DNA of 40,831 nucleotides from Marinosulfonomonas sp. (GCA_015488685.1 WFNH01000058.1:1-40831), one strand, 5' to 3'; shown: positions 25,339-37,042, counted from the first letter of the stretch. A program made the numbers and translations. The notes: generated by a model not told the origin, from the letters alone.

Positions 25339-26309
25339 ACGACGCGCAGGCCATCGCCTATGCAAAGGCCGCGTTGGCGGCATGGGACGTGCCGGCCTGC
25401 ACCCCGCGCCTGATCAAGAACCGCGAGAATGCTGTGTTCGAAGTAGCCGGACCAAATGGCACCCGCGCTGCCTTGCGTCTGCACCGACCAGGCTATCAGA
25501 CAAATGCGGCCATCCGTTCGGAACTGGTCTGGTCGCAGGGGTTGGCGCAGGCCGGAATGGCCGTGCCCTGCCCGTTGCAAACCCGCGACGGGGATGTGAT
25601 TGCATCAGTGGCGGACGCTGGGCGGATCGCGTCACTGGTGACATGGAGCGAAGGCGCGCCATTGGGCGAAGGCGGGGTGCCGTTTTCATGGGACACGGAC
25701 AAGCAGGCACAGTTGTATCATGCCCTTGGCACAGAACTGGCGCGGTTGCACCGGATCAGCGATACATTGTCCCTGCCCGACTGGTTTGAACGGCCTCGTC
25801 TAGATGTGAACGGGTTGTTGGGAGAGTCGCCGCTGTGGGGTCGGTTCTGGGAAAATGCGGCTCTAACACAGGTGGAAATGGCCCTGTTACAAGAGGCCCG
25901 CGCCGATTTGCAGGGCAAATTACAAGCGCTTTCGGAAGAAGCGGATTTCGGGTTGATTCATGCAGATGCCTTGCGAGAGAACGTATTTGTGCAAGGGGAT
26001 AACGTTAGCCTGATAGATTTTGACGACGGAGCCTTTGGGTTTCGCCTGTATGATCTGGGTGTAGCCATGTCGCAGAACTGGGATTTTCCAAATGCATCCG
26101 AGCTGGCGGCGGCATTATGCGAAGGCTATGGGTTGGACGAAAAATCAGCCGCATTAGTGCCTGTTTTCACCGTAATTCGGGCACTGGCATCCTGTGGCTG
26201 GTGTATGCCAAGATACGCACCCAATGATCCGGCGTTGATCACCTACACCAACCGTGCTGTGAAAATCGCCAAGCGGTATCTGGACGGCAAGCCGATCTAC
26301 GGAGCCTAA
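25335..26309 (+). CDS. APH-family small-molecule kinase
   Basis: A 324-residue phosphotransferase of the aminoglycoside-phosphotransferase/choline-kinase fold. The catalytic loop is H209-A-D211 followed by N at the expected distance in HADALRENV. The metal-binding D228 lies in [17 protein letters not shown], and the N-lobe carries the nucleotide-binding strands (NAVFEVAG and [11 protein letters not shown]). It resembles the hydroxylysine-kinase/homoserine-kinase-like branch more than antibiotic-resistance enzymes, and the partnership with an AGXT2-like enzyme supports a metabolic role. The start overlaps the upstream stop (ATGA). Its TAA interlocks with the pncB TAG in the tetranucleotide CTAA (26306-26309). 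Substrate uncertain. Confidence 0.85.
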   Translation: MNDAQAIAYAKAALAAWDVPACTPRLIKNRENAVFEVAGPNGTRAALRLHRPGYQTNAAIRSELVWSQGLAQAGMAVPCPLQTRDGDVIASVADAGRIASLVTWSEGAPLGEGGVPFSWDTDKQAQLYHALGTELARLHRISDTLSLPDWFERPRLDVNGLLGESPLWGRFWENAALTQVEMALLQEARADLQGKLQALSEEADFGLIHADALRENVFVQGDNVSLIDFDDGAFGFRLYDLGVAMSQNWDFPNASELAAALCEGYGLDEKSAALVPVFTVIRALASCGWCMPRYAPNDPALITYTNRAVKIAKRYLDGKPIYGA

Positions 26310-27598
26310 ACCACCACTTCTTGCGCCTCTTGCTCGCCCACACCGAAAACCCGTTTGTAACGGGCGATTTCATCCGCCGGTCCCATCGCCTTGTTCGGGT
26401 TGTCCGACAATTTCACCGTTGGCCGCCCGTTGGCCGCAACTGCCTTGCAGACAATCGAAAACGGGGCCAGTGCGTCATCCGGCGTCAGCCCGCGAAAATC
26501 GTTGGTCATCAGGGTGCCCCAACCGAATGATGGCCGGACCCTGCCCTTGAACTGGTTTTGCAGTTCGATAATTTTATTCACGTCCAGCCCGTCCGAAAAG
26601 ATCACCATCTTTTCCCTCGGGTCTTCGCCGCGGCTTTTCCACCAATCAATCGCTATCTCGGCCCCTGTGGCCGGATCACCGCTGTCGATGCGAATGCCGG
26701 TCCAGCCCGCCAACCAGTCCGGCGCGTTTTCAAGGAAGCCTTTGGTGCCGTAAGTGTCAGGCAAGATGATCCGCAGATTGCCGTCATGCTCTTCATGCCA
26801 GTCGGCCAAAACATCATAAGGGGCGCGGCGCAGTTCTTCGTCCGTTTTGGCCAAAGCGGCGTAAACCATCGGCAGTTCATGGGCATTGGTGCCAATCGCC
26901 TCGATATCGCGGCGCATGGCGATCAGACAGTTCGAGGTGCCGACGAATCGCTCCCCCAGCCCTTCGTGCATCGCCTGAACGCACCAGTCCTGCCACAGAA
27001 AGCTGTGCCTACGACGGGTGCCGAAATCGGCAAGCCGCAGGCCATCCAACCCGCGCAGTTTTTCGACCTTTTCCCACAATTTGGCCATGCCGCGTGCATA
27101 AAGCACCTGCAATTCAAACCGCCCCATTGTGTGCAAAACCGCCCGGGATCGCAGCTCCATCAGCACCGCCAGCGCCGGAATTTCCCACAGCATGACCTCG
27201 TGCCATTTACCCTCGAACGTCAGTTCATACTGCCCGTCACGTTTTTCCAGATGGTAGGGGGGCAGGCGCATACCCTCGAACCACTCCATGAAATCGGGGC
27301 GGAACATGGCGCGTTTGCCGTAGAACATGTTGCCGCGCAACCATGTGCTTTCGCCGCGCGACAGCGACAGCGACCGGATATGGTCCAACTGCTCGCGCAA
27401 CTCGCCTTCGTCGATCAGATCGGCAAGGCGGATGTGTTTGGAACGGTTGATCAGCGAAAAGGTGACATTGGTGTCAGGCTTGTTGCGAAACACCGACTGG
27501 CACATCAGCAATTTGTAAAAATCCGTGTCGATCAGGGATCGGATGATCGGGTCGATCTTCCATTTGTGATTATAAACGCGGGTGGCAATATCGACCAT
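26306..27598 (-). CDS. pncB: Nicotinate phosphoribosyltransferase
   Basis: Converts nicotinate, PRPP and ATP to nicotinate mononucleotide, the rate-limiting step of the Preiss-Handler NAD salvage route. The 430-residue length and motifs match: [17 protein letters not shown] at the N-terminus, [22 protein letters not shown], and the PRPP/phosphate-binding stretch near [20 protein letters not shown] and IIFSDGLDV-like [14 protein letters not shown]. The C-terminal part has [11 protein letters not shown]. The start lies 3 nt after the pncA stop, so the two form one unit that turns nicotinamide into NaMN. It converges on the kinase gene with interlocked stop codons. Confidence 0.96.
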   Translation of the reverse strand: MVDIATRVYNHKWKIDPIIRSLIDTDFYKLLMCQSVFRNKPDTNVTFSLINRSKHIRLADLIDEGELREQLDHIRSLSLSRGESTWLRGNMFYGKRAMFRPDFMEWFEGMRLPPYHLEKRDGQYELTFEGKWHEVMLWEIPALAVLMELRSRAVLHTMGRFELQVLYARGMAKLWEKVEKLRGLDGLRLADFGTRRRHSFLWQDWCVQAMHEGLGERFVGTSNCLIAMRRDIEAIGTNAHELPMVYAALAKTDEELRRAPYDVLADWHEEHDGNLRIILPDTYGTKGFLENAPDWLAGWTGIRIDSGDPATGAEIAIDWWKSRGEDPREKMVIFSDGLDVNKIIELQNQFKGRVRPSFGWGTLMTNDFRGLTPDDALAPFSIVCKAVAANGRPTVKLSDNPNKAMGPADEIARYKRVFGVGEQEAQEVVV

Positions 27599-27601
27599 GT
27601 T

Positions 27602-28201
27602 TCAGCTTTCCAGTTTCACGCCAGCATCCTGCATCGCGGCGCGGGCGGAGGCAAGGCTGCCATCCATATCAATGGCCCGACAGGCCCCTTCCAGAACCGT
27701 CACATCAAAGCCCAGTTTCGCCGCGTCCACAGCGGAAAAATGCATGCAGAAATCGGTGGCAAGGCCAACCATTGTAAGCGTGGTGATGCCACGGGTGCGC
27801 AGATAGCCCTCAAGCCCCGTCGGGGTTTTGTGGTCATTTTCAAAAAAAGCCGAGTAGCTGTCGATATCGGGATTATAGCCCTTGCGGATGATCATATCGG
27901 CCTCATCTGTGTTCAGATCGGCGTGGAAATTTGCGCCTTTTGTTCCCTGCACGCAATGGTCCGGCCACAGCACCTGCGCGCCATAGGGCATGTCGATCAT
28001 GTCAAACGGTGCCTTGCCCGCGTGGCTGCTGGCAAAGGATGAATGGCCCTGCGGGTGCCAGTCCTGCGTCAGGATGGTGGCGTCAAAGTCGCCCATCATC
28101 GCGTTGATCTGCGGGATGATCTGATCCCCCTCGGCCACTGCCAGCGCCCCGCCGGGACAGAAATCATTTTGCACGTCGATGACGATCAGGGCGTTGGGCA
28201 T
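27602..28201 (-). CDS. pncA: Nicotinamidase
   Basis: Hydrolyses nicotinamide to nicotinate in the cytosol, feeding PncB. The 199-residue isochorismatase-fold protein shows the N-terminal IVIDVQNDFCPGGALAV motif with the catalytic Asp, metal ligands in QDWHPQGHSSFAS, the catalytic-lysine region IIRKGYNPDIDSYSAF and the nucleophilic cysteine in GLATDFCM. An AGGAGG ribosome binding site precedes the ATG. It begins 27 bp downstream of the gyrB stop and may be read from the replication cluster as well as from a local promoter. Confidence 0.95.
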   Translation of the reverse strand: MPNALIVIDVQNDFCPGGALAVAEGDQIIPQINAMMGDFDATILTQDWHPQGHSSFASSHAGKAPFDMIDMPYGAQVLWPDHCVQGTKGANFHADLNTDEADMIIRKGYNPDIDSYSAFFENDHKTPTGLEGYLRTRGITTLTMVGLATDFCMHFSAVDAAKLGFDVTVLEGACRAIDMDGSLASARAAMQDAGVKLES

Positions 28202-28228
28202 GGGGGTTCCTCCTGTTGGAAAGGATCG

Positions 28229-30685
<2,457 letters not shown>

Positions 30686-30705
30686 TTACCGGCCAGACAC
30701 AAGAT

Positions 30706-31821
30706 TTAGGGGGTGGAAATGCGCGTCACAGCCGAGATTGCATTTTCATCGGTCACTTGCAGATACATCGCCCGATCCCCCAGCGCCGTGAACAGTTCCG
30801 CGCCGGTGCCTGTCATCCATGCTTGCGCGCCCAAGGCGCAGATTTCGTCGTACAACGCGGCGCGGCGGTCGGCGTCCAGATGGGCGGCGACTTCGTCCAG
30901 CAGCAGGATTGGCGGGGCGCCCACCTGTGCCTTTAGCGCCCGCGCGTTGGCAAGGATCAGAGACACCAGCAGCGCCTTTTGCTCGCCGGTGGAGCAATCA
31001 CGCGCGGGCACGCCCTTGGCGGTGTATTCGGCAAACAGGTCGGCGCGGTGCGGGCCGGTCAGGGTGCGGCCTGCCATCAGGTCGCGCGGGCGGCTTTGGG
31101 CGAAAGCATCCAGCAGCGATGTTTCGTCCATCAACGCGTCCGAGCCTTCGGGGTGGATCAGGGTCAAGGTGGCTGTGGGAAAGGATGTTTCGGCCATTGC
31201 CTGTGCGGATACCAACTGTTCCAGCGCGGCCATCCGGTTGGCGTGGATTTCGGCCCCTGCACGGGCCATTTGCGTCTCTAACGCGGCGTACCAGCCCGCA
31301 TCGCGCTGCCCGTCCTTCAGCAGTCGGTTGCGTTCGCGCATGGCTTTTTCATAGGTCAGAACGGCCTCGGCGTGGAATGGCTCGAAACTCATCGTCATGC
31401 GGTCCAGAAACCGCCGCCGCCCCTCGGCCCCTTCAGTCCACAGCCGGTCCATTGACGGCACCAGCCACAGCACCCGCGCAATGCGGCCCAGCGCCACTTG
31501 CGGTGCGGTTTTGCCGTCAATCCGCACGTTGCGCGATGCCCCGCCCTCGGACCATGTTTCAACCTCGTGCATCTGGTGCAGGCTTTGCAGTGTTGCAGTG
31601 ATCTTCCAGCCTAGCGCCTCGGGCTTGCGGGTCATTTCATCGGCGGTGGCGCGGCGCAGGCCACGACCGGGCGACAGCATCGACACCGCTTCCAGAATGT
31701 TGGTTTTGCCCGCACCGTTCGGCCCGTAGATCGCCACGGGCCGCACATCCAGCGCCAGAACCAGCGCCTTGTGCGAACGGAAATGCGAGAGCTTAAGCTC
31801 TTTTACACGCAGCTCTGTCAA
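30706..31821 (-). CDS. recF: DNA replication and repair protein RecF
   Basis: An SMC/ABC-type ATPase that helps load RecA at gaps during recombinational repair. The 371-residue protein has Walker A GPNGAGKT (K39) and the ABC-like signature CSTGEQKALLVSLILA. Walker B with the D-loop follows in PPILLLDEVAAHLDADRR, and the last Walker residue region ends WMTGTG. The ATG overlaps the dnaN stop (ATGA at 31818-31821), so translation is coupled to the sliding clamp. Order and coupling are those of the conserved bacterial replication cluster. Confidence 0.96.
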   Translation of the reverse strand: MTELRVKELKLSHFRSHKALVLALDVRPVAIYGPNGAGKTNILEAVSMLSPGRGLRRATADEMTRKPEALGWKITATLQSLHQMHEVETWSEGGASRNVRIDGKTAPQVALGRIARVLWLVPSMDRLWTEGAEGRRRFLDRMTMSFEPFHAEAVLTYEKAMRERNRLLKDGQRDAGWYAALETQMARAGAEIHANRMAALEQLVSAQAMAETSFPTATLTLIHPEGSDALMDETSLLDAFAQSRPRDLMAGRTLTGPHRADLFAEYTAKGVPARDCSTGEQKALLVSLILANARALKAQVGAPPILLLDEVAAHLDADRRAALYDEICALGAQAWMTGTGAELFTALGDRAMYLQVTDENAISAVTRISTP

Positions 31822-32936
31822 ACGCGCATCGGCATCACGACATAGACGGCCGAGGTATCATTTCCCTCGCGCATCAAGGTCGGGTCACCGGAAGAATTAA
31901 ACATAAACACAGCATTTTCGCGATCAACCTGCGAAGCGATTTCCAGCAGGTATTTCGCGTTAAAGCCAATCTCCAGCGGCTCGTCCCCATAGGCCACAGC
32001 CAGTTCTTCCTCGGCGGCACCGCTGTCTGGCGCGTTGACGGACAGGACCAGACGGTCTTCGTCCAGTGACAGTTTCACGGCGCGCGAGCGTTCGGATGAA
32101 ACAGTAGCCACACGATCAACCGCTTTGGCGAATTCGGCGGCGTCCACTTCCAGTTTCTTGGTGTTGCCGGTGGGGATAACACGGGTGTAATCGGGGAATG
32201 TGCCGTCGATCACCTTGGAGGTCAGGGTGATGCCCGGCGTGGCAAAGCGCACCTTGGTTTCCGATACGGACACGGCGATTTGCACGTCGTCGTCTTCCAG
32301 CAGTTTGCGCATTTCGTTCACGGTTTTGCGCGGCACGATCACGCCCACCATATCGGCGGCACCCTCGGGCAAGTCGGCATCGACACGGGCCAAACGGTGG
32401 CCATCAGTGGCCACACAGCGCAGCACCTTGCCGCCTTCGGCATCGGCCACGTGCATATAGACGCCGTTCAGATAGTAACGGGTTTCTTCGGTGGAAATGG
32501 CGAATTTGGTTTTGTCGAACAACCGGCGCAGAACATCGGCCTTGGCCGAGAAGTTGGCGGCATATTCGGACGATGCCATCACGGGGAAATCTTCTTTAGG
32601 CAAAGTCGCCAGCGAGAAATTCGAGCGCCCCGCCTCGATCGTCAAACGGCCCGAGGTGCTGTCATCGGTCAATTGTACCAATGCCCCGTCCGGCAGTTTG
32701 CGCACGATTTCGTGCAGCATCACGGCAGAAACCGTGGTGGCCCCGGCGCGTTCGACCTGACCGGCGATTTTGTCCACCACCTCGATATCCAGATCGGTGG
32801 CGCGGAAACTGACGGTTTCGCCTTCGGCCTCGATCAGCACATTTGCAAGGATCGGAATGGTGTTGCGCCGCTCAACAACAGATTGCGCCTGTGCGACAGC
32901 CTTTAGCAGGTCTGCGCGCTCGATACTGATTTTCAT
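31818..32936 (-). CDS. dnaN: DNA polymerase III beta sliding clamp
   Basis: The processivity clamp that encircles DNA and tethers polymerase III. The protein of 372 residues starts MKISIERADLLKAVAQAQSVVERRNTIPILANV, the canonical beginning, so I place the start at 32936. An in-frame ATG at 32996 would add 20 non-conserved residues, and a TAGGAG ribosome binding site lies just before the chosen ATG. Three repeated clamp domains follow, and the C-terminal AVYVVMPMRV end, which forms part of the partner-binding pocket, is present. It lies between dnaA (105 bp upstream, with a hairpin in between) and recF (4-nt overlap). Confidence 0.97.
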   Translation of the reverse strand: MKISIERADLLKAVAQAQSVVERRNTIPILANVLIEAEGETVSFRATDLDIEVVDKIAGQVERAGATTVSAVMLHEIVRKLPDGALVQLTDDSTSGRLTIEAGRSNFSLATLPKEDFPVMASSEYAANFSAKADVLRRLFDKTKFAISTEETRYYLNGVYMHVADAEGGKVLRCVATDGHRLARVDADLPEGAADMVGVIVPRKTVNEMRKLLEDDDVQIAVSVSETKVRFATPGITLTSKVIDGTFPDYTRVIPTGNTKKLEVDAAEFAKAVDRVATVSSERSRAVKLSLDEDRLVLSVNAPDSGAAEEELAVAYGDEPLEIGFNAKYLLEIASQVDRENAVFMFNSSGDPTLMREGNDTSAVYVVMPMRV

Positions 32937-32958
32937 TCCCATCGCTCCTACAGGGTAT

Positions 32959-32991
32959 CGGGGCGACGAAATTACCTGATTTCGTGCCCCG
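32959..32991 (-). terminator. Stable hairpin in the dnaA-dnaN intergenic region
   Basis: CGGGGC-(G)-ACGAAAT (32959-32972), loop TACCTG, and ATTTCGTGCCCCG (32979-32991) form a 13-bp stem with one bulged G, about 23 bp before the dnaN start. No T-tract follows in the direction of transcription. It is therefore better seen as an RNA-processing, stability or attenuation structure between dnaA and dnaN than as a full terminator. Confidence 0.5.
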
Positions 32992-33041
32992 CTCAAGTCT
33001 TTTGTTGGAATGTCAGCCGTATTGGCCTGCGCGTCAAGCGT

Positions 33042-34382
33042 TTAGGCCTCTAATGCGCGCCTTAACAGGTCCAGATCGTCGGAAATCTGGCTATCCAGCG
33101 CCTTTAGCTCTTCGATCTTGCGAACACCGTGCATAACCGTGGTGTGATCGCGCCCGCCAAAGCGGCGCCCGATCTCGGGCAGGGACCGCGATGTCAGCTT
33201 TTTCGCCAGATACATTGCGATTTGACGCGGGCGGGCCAGATTGCGCATCCGGCGCGGGCCAATCAGGTCACTAAAACGGATGTTGTAATGTTCGCTGACC
33301 TTGCGCTGGATTTCCTCGATGGTGATTTTGCGATCCGAAGCCCGCAGCACATCGGCCAGACAATCCTGCGCCAGTTCCAGCGTGATTTCGCGACCCACAA
33401 GCGAGGCAAAGGCGAACAGACGGGTCAGCGCCCCTTCCAGCACACGGACGTTGGTGGAAATGCGATGCGCCAGAAATTCCAGCACCCCGTCGGACATCAC
33501 CAGATCGTCATTCTTGGCGCGATAGGCGTCAACCTTGGTTTGCAGGATGCCAAGGCGCAGTTCGTAATCAGTCGGGTGCAGATCGACCACCAGACCGGAT
33601 TGCAGACGCGATTTGATCCGTTCCTCAAGCCCCTTGATTTCACCCGGCGCGCGATCGGCGGAAATGATGATCTGTTTGTTCTGATCCACCAGCGCGTTGA
33701 AGGTGTGAAAGAATTCTTCCTGTGTGCTGTCCTTGCCGGCGATAAATTGCACATCGTCCACCATCAGCACATCGACCGAGCGGAACAGCTGTTTGAAATC
33801 CATCATCTTGCGTTCACGCAGGGCCTGCACAAAGCGATACATGAATTGTTCCGCCGACAGATAAACCACGTTCAGATCGGGGCGGCGAGTTTTCAGTTCA
33901 TGGGCGATGGCGTGCATCAGGTGGGTTTTGCCCAGACCGACGCCCCCATAGAGGAACAGCGGGTTAAAGCTGACCGGGCCACCTTCGGCCACACGTTTGG
34001 CGGCGGCATGGGCCAGCTCATTCGGCTTGCCGACAACGAAACTGTCAAAGGTAAAGCGCGCGTCCAGCGGGGCGCCGGGCAGCTCACCTGCGGGTTTTGG
34101 CGCGGATGTTTTTGCGGTTGCGGCCTGTTTTGCAGGCGCACGCTTGGACACGGCAAATTCGATGCGCGTCACAGCGGAACCCGCAGTGGTCATCAGATGT
34201 TTGATCTGGTCGGCAAAATTGCGACGCACCCAATCGCCAATAAACTGGGTCGGCACGGCAAAGGTGGCAACGCCATCTTGCAGACTAGAAAACACCAGCG
34301 GCTCGATCCAGGTTGAATAGTTATTTGCCCCCACCGATTCTTGTAGCTTCTGTCGTACCTGGCCCCACAACTCATCCGTCAT
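33042..34382 (-). CDS. dnaA: Chromosomal replication initiator DnaA
   Basis: The AAA+ initiator that binds DnaA boxes and opens oriC. The 446-residue protein has domain I (about 1-75, interaction), a short Ala/Lys-rich linker domain II (about 78-105) and the AAA+ domain with Walker A GGVGLGKTHLM (K152) and VDVLMVDDVQFIAGK. The C-terminal DNA-binding domain carries the signature FGGRDHTTVMHGVRKIEEL. It ends shortly after, as usual. Downstream on the same strand lie dnaN, recF and gyrB. Upstream is about 500 bp of non-coding DNA and rpsT, an arrangement found in many Alphaproteobacteria. Confidence 0.98.
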   Translation of the reverse strand: MTDELWGQVRQKLQESVGANNYSTWIEPLVFSSLQDGVATFAVPTQFIGDWVRRNFADQIKHLMTTAGSAVTRIEFAVSKRAPAKQAATAKTSAPKPAGELPGAPLDARFTFDSFVVGKPNELAHAAAKRVAEGGPVSFNPLFLYGGVGLGKTHLMHAIAHELKTRRPDLNVVYLSAEQFMYRFVQALRERKMMDFKQLFRSVDVLMVDDVQFIAGKDSTQEEFFHTFNALVDQNKQIIISADRAPGEIKGLEERIKSRLQSGLVVDLHPTDYELRLGILQTKVDAYRAKNDDLVMSDGVLEFLAHRISTNVRVLEGALTRLFAFASLVGREITLELAQDCLADVLRASDRKITIEEIQRKVSEHYNIRFSDLIGPRRMRNLARPRQIAMYLAKKLTSRSLPEIGRRFGGRDHTTVMHGVRKIEELKALDSQISDDLDLLRRALEA

Positions 34383-34879
34383 TCTGTATTACCCGTTTTC
34401 AAAACTCTAACTGCCAAACCGGACAAGAGACGGCATTTCTGCCAACCCACCCGAAGCTACGTGCCCCTCACAAACCGCCATTGCTACCGCACAGCCCACA
34501 GGCCGATACACCGAATAAACGGTGCACATAGCGGTGCGTTTACTGGACATGTCCGGCACCAAAGACCAATCATAATACCGATCGGTCCGGCACCTTCGCT
34601 CCGGCATCCCTCAGCCTGCATACGGCCAGAAATCCGAACATCAACCAAACGCCCTGTTTGCGGATTGTTCAGCGCATGATCCTGAGCAATCAGGCCTCTG
34701 CGCTTTCCGTTTTCCAAGGCTTGCCGGGTTGCATGTCCCCCCAAGACGATGTGAATCGCTTGGGTAAGCTAGCAAGGTCAAACGGGACCACGCAACAGAA
34801 CTTCTGTCTTGACTCAAAGATTGTTAAATCGAATCTGTTGTGGTGATATTTTTTCCAATAAATCCGGTGAAACAGTGTC
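34383..34879. other. Non-coding region upstream of dnaA with clustered repeats; possible origin or dnaA control region
   Basis: No credible gene is visible on either strand. The region holds a perfect palindrome GGACATGTCC (34545-34554) and a direct repeat GTCCGGCACC (34551-34560 and 34585-34594). CCGATCGG (34578-34585) and the small hairpins CACCG/CGGTG near 34510-34525, CAAAC/GTTTG near 34647-34661 and CCTGA-GCAA-TCAGG (34681-34694) are also present. The rpsT-proximal end is AT-rich (about 34815-34870). GANTC sites, the CcrM methylation target in Alphaproteobacteria, occur at 34753, 34811 and 34831. I found no site matching TTATNCACA with fewer than two mismatches, so an oriC assignment stays tentative. 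Confidence 0.4.
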
Positions 34880-34924
34880 CTTTGGAAAACACAAAAGGAC
34901 GCAAACCCGAGGCTTGCGTCCTTT
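34880..34924 (-). terminator. Intrinsic terminator of rpsT
   Basis: Read on the minus strand, AAAGGACGCAA (34924-34914), a 9-nt loop and TTGCGTCCTTT (34904-34894) form a perfect 11-bp stem that runs into TTGTGTTTT. It begins about 20 bp after the rpsT stop and separates rpsT transcription from the dnaA upstream region. Confidence 0.85.
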
Positions 34925-34945
34925 CAATTGTAAAGAATCGGCGGA

Positions 34946-35209
34946 TTACCCCAAAGCCTTTACCCGCGACGACAGGCGCGACATTTTGCGCGCTACTGTG
35001 TTCTTGTGAAAAATGCCGCGGGAAACACCGCGCATCAGCTCCGGCTGTGCCGCGCGAAGGGCAGCCTGCGCTGCTTCTTTATCGCCGCTTTCGATGGCTT
35101 CTTCTACTTTGCGCAGGAAGGTGCGAACGCGCGTACGGCGGGCTTTGTTGATTTCATAACGGCGCTCGTTCTGGCGGGCGCGTTTCTTTGCTTGGGGCGA
35201 ATTTGCCAT
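34946..35209 (-). CDS. rpsT: 30S ribosomal protein S20
   Basis: An 87-residue basic protein that binds 16S rRNA in the small subunit. It begins [25 protein letters not shown], the family's helical RNA-binding start, and carries [20 protein letters not shown] near the C-terminus. Length and charge are standard. An AAAGGGAAA ribosome binding site lies before the ATG. It is a single-gene unit ended by the terminator at 34880-34924, lying upstream of dnaA as in many Alphaproteobacteria. Confidence 0.98.
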   Translation of the reverse strand: MANSPQAKKRARQNERRYEINKARRTRVRTFLRKVEEAIESGDKEAAQAALRAAQPELMRGVSRGIFHKNTVARKMSRLSSRVKALG

Positions 35210-35371
35210 GTGTCGGTTTCCCTTTCAGGGGTCAGTTTACTATTTCGTTCGCGCAAAAAGCCCCGTCCGAGTTTATAACCGGTCGTTCCGGCCAAAGCGG
35301 GCCTCTCACGCATGTATCGCGGCCTAATAGGATAGAATCACCCAAATTGAAAGGCCAAATTTCAACCCGCC

Positions 35372-36148
35372 CTATTTGCCGCGGAACTGTGCCTCGCGCT
35401 TTTCCAGAAAGGCGTTCATACCTTCTGACTGATCCTCGGTGGCGAACAGCGAATGGAACAGGCGGCGTTCAAACAGCAGCCCTTCGCGCAGGCTTGTTTC
35501 ATAAGACCGGTTCACGGCCTCTTTGACAGCCATTGTCGTCAGCAGGGATTTTTCGGCAATCTTTTGCGCTGCGGCCATTGCCTCGTCCATCAGCTTTTTC
35601 GCAGGCACCACGCGGCTGACCAGGCCCGAGCTTTCAGCCTCGGCCGCATCCATAAAACGGCCCGTCAGGTGCATTTCCATGGATTTGGATTTACCCACGA
35701 ACCGCGTCAACCGCTGGGTGCCGCCGATACCGGCGACCACGCCCAGATTGATTTCGGGCTGGCCGAATTTCGCATTGTCCGCTGCAAGGATGAAGTCACA
35801 CATCATCGCCAATTCACAGCCACCGCCCAGCGCATACCCTGCCACAGCGGCAATCACGGGTTTGCGCATTTTCAGTAACTGTTCGGTTTCGGTGCCAAAG
35901 AAATCGGACATGAACATATCGACAAAGCTTTTGTCGGCCATTTCCTTGATGTCGGCCCCGGCGGCAAATGCCTTTTCCGATCCGGTGATGACAATGCAGC
36001 GCACCTTTTCGTTTTCATCCGCAGCCTTCAACGCATCCGCCAATTCCCCCAGCAGTTGGGAGTTCAGCGCATTCAACGCTTCGGGGCGGTTCAGTTTGAT
36101 AAGGGCAACGTGGTCTTCGGTTTCGACGATTAGGGTCTCGTAAGCCAT
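35372..36148 (-). CDS. Enoyl-CoA hydratase
   Basis: A crotonase-fold enzyme of 258 residues that hydrates 2-enoyl-CoA in fatty-acid or amino-acid breakdown. Both catalytic glutamates are present, in [12 protein letters not shown] and [19 protein letters not shown]. The oxyanion-hole stretch [11 protein letters not shown] and the C-terminal [16 protein letters not shown] are typical of short-chain enoyl-CoA hydratase. The start is placed at the ATG of [13 protein letters not shown] (36148-36146); an in-frame ATG 54 bp upstream would add a non-conserved stretch. The ribosome binding site is weak. It is followed by a weak TTGAAA/TTTCAA hairpin (35347-35365). It sits alone between rpsT and mutM. 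Confidence 0.94.
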   Translation of the reverse strand: MAYETLIVETEDHVALIKLNRPEALNALNSQLLGELADALKAADENEKVRCIVITGSEKAFAAGADIKEMADKSFVDMFMSDFFGTETEQLLKMRKPVIAAVAGYALGGGCELAMMCDFILAADNAKFGQPEINLGVVAGIGGTQRLTRFVGKSKSMEMHLTGRFMDAAEAESSGLVSRVVPAKKLMDEAMAAAQKIAEKSLLTTMAVKEAVNRSYETSLREGLLFERRLFHSLFATEDQSEGMNAFLEKREAQFRGK

Positions 36149-36211
36149 GGAATCATGCCAAGTTGTTTCTGTTAGGAACGATTCCCTAGCATTTCTGACC
36201 AAGGGTTCAAG

Positions 36212-37042
36212 TTATCTTTGGCATTGCGCACAATAGAAAGTTGAGCGTCCCCCTTGCGTGATTCGCCGGATTTTACCGTTACAGCCCTTGGTTACACAGG
36301 GTTCCCCCTCGCGCCCGTAAGCGCGAAAGCTGTGTTGAAAATATCCCAGTTCGCCATCGGTCTGACGATAATCCTTGAGGGATGATCCACCCGATTCGAT
36401 GGCTTCATTCAACACATCTCGGATGGCCGGCACTAGGGATCGCACCCTCATTTCCGATAGCTGCCCCGCCTTGCGCGTCGGGGAAATCCCTGTCCGCAAC
36501 AGCACTTCGCAGACATAGATATTGCCCAGACCCGAAACGATTTTCTGGTCCAGAAGCGCGGTTTTAATCGGGCTGTTCCTGCCTTTTAACCGGTCCAGCA
36601 GATAAGCTTCGTCAAAGCTGTTGCCCAATGGCTCCGGCCCCAGGCTGGCCAGCAGTTTGTGCCCTTCGGCCTGTTCGGTGGCCACCAGATCCATCGCCCC
36701 GAAGCGGCGTGTATCGTTGAACACCACGCGGGCATCGTCCTGCATATGAAACACAACATGGTCGTGTTTTTGGATGTCGGGATGATCGCCTTTGGAAATC
36801 AACATCCGCCCCGACATGCCCAGATGGATCAACAGGGTTTCCCCCGAATCCAGATCGGCCAGAATATATTTCGATCGCCGCCGCAGCCGTTCCACCCGCT
36901 TGCCCGTCAACCGCTGTTCCATCCCGTCGGGAAACGGCCAGCGCAGATCAGGGCGGCGCACCTGCGCACGAATGATCTGTTTGCCCTCCATCACGGGGAT
37001 CAGCCCGCGACGGACTGTCTCGACTTCGGGTAATTCAGGCAT
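36212..37042 (-). CDS. mutM: Formamidopyrimidine-DNA glycosylase (MutM/Fpg)
   Basis: A base-excision repair enzyme that removes 8-oxoguanine and ring-opened purines and cuts the abasic site. The 276-residue protein begins [14 protein letters not shown]; after Met removal Pro is the Schiff-base nucleophile and the following Glu is catalytic. The lysine in [11 protein letters not shown] and the helix-two-turn-helix ([18 protein letters not shown]) are present. The C-terminal zinc finger keeps four cysteines in CVTKGC and FYCAQCQR. The start is divergent from ubiE with 72 bp between start codons, so the two share a regulatory region. Confidence 0.97.
   Translation of the reverse strand: MPELPEVETVRRGLIPVMEGKQIIRAQVRRPDLRWPFPDGMEQRLTGKRVERLRRRSKYILADLDSGETLLIHLGMSGRMLISKGDHPDIQKHDHVVFHMQDDARVVFNDTRRFGAMDLVATEQAEGHKLLASLGPEPLGNSFDEAYLLDRLKGRNSPIKTALLDQKIVSGLGNIYVCEVLLRTGISPTRKAGQLSEMRVRSLVPAIRDVLNEAIESGGSSLKDYRQTDGELGYFQHSFRAYGREGEPCVTKGCNGKIRRITQGGRSTFYCAQCQR

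Noticed and set aside
25335-26309. Aminoglycoside resistance gene
   Set aside because: The APH fold is shared with many metabolic kinases; coupling to an AGXT2-like enzyme points to metabolism, and no mobile-element context is present.
34484-34744. 86-codon frame on the minus strand upstream of dnaA
   Set aside because: TTG start, no recognisable family, Cys/Pro/Arg-rich random-looking composition, and it spans the repeats; treated as non-coding.
34658-34846. 62-codon frame on the plus strand upstream of dnaA
   Set aside because: No ribosome binding site of note and no recognisable domain; it crosses hairpins in a region that looks non-coding.
34383-34879. Firm oriC assignment
   Set aside because: No DnaA box closer than two mismatches to TTATNCACA was found by eye; kept only as a candidate.
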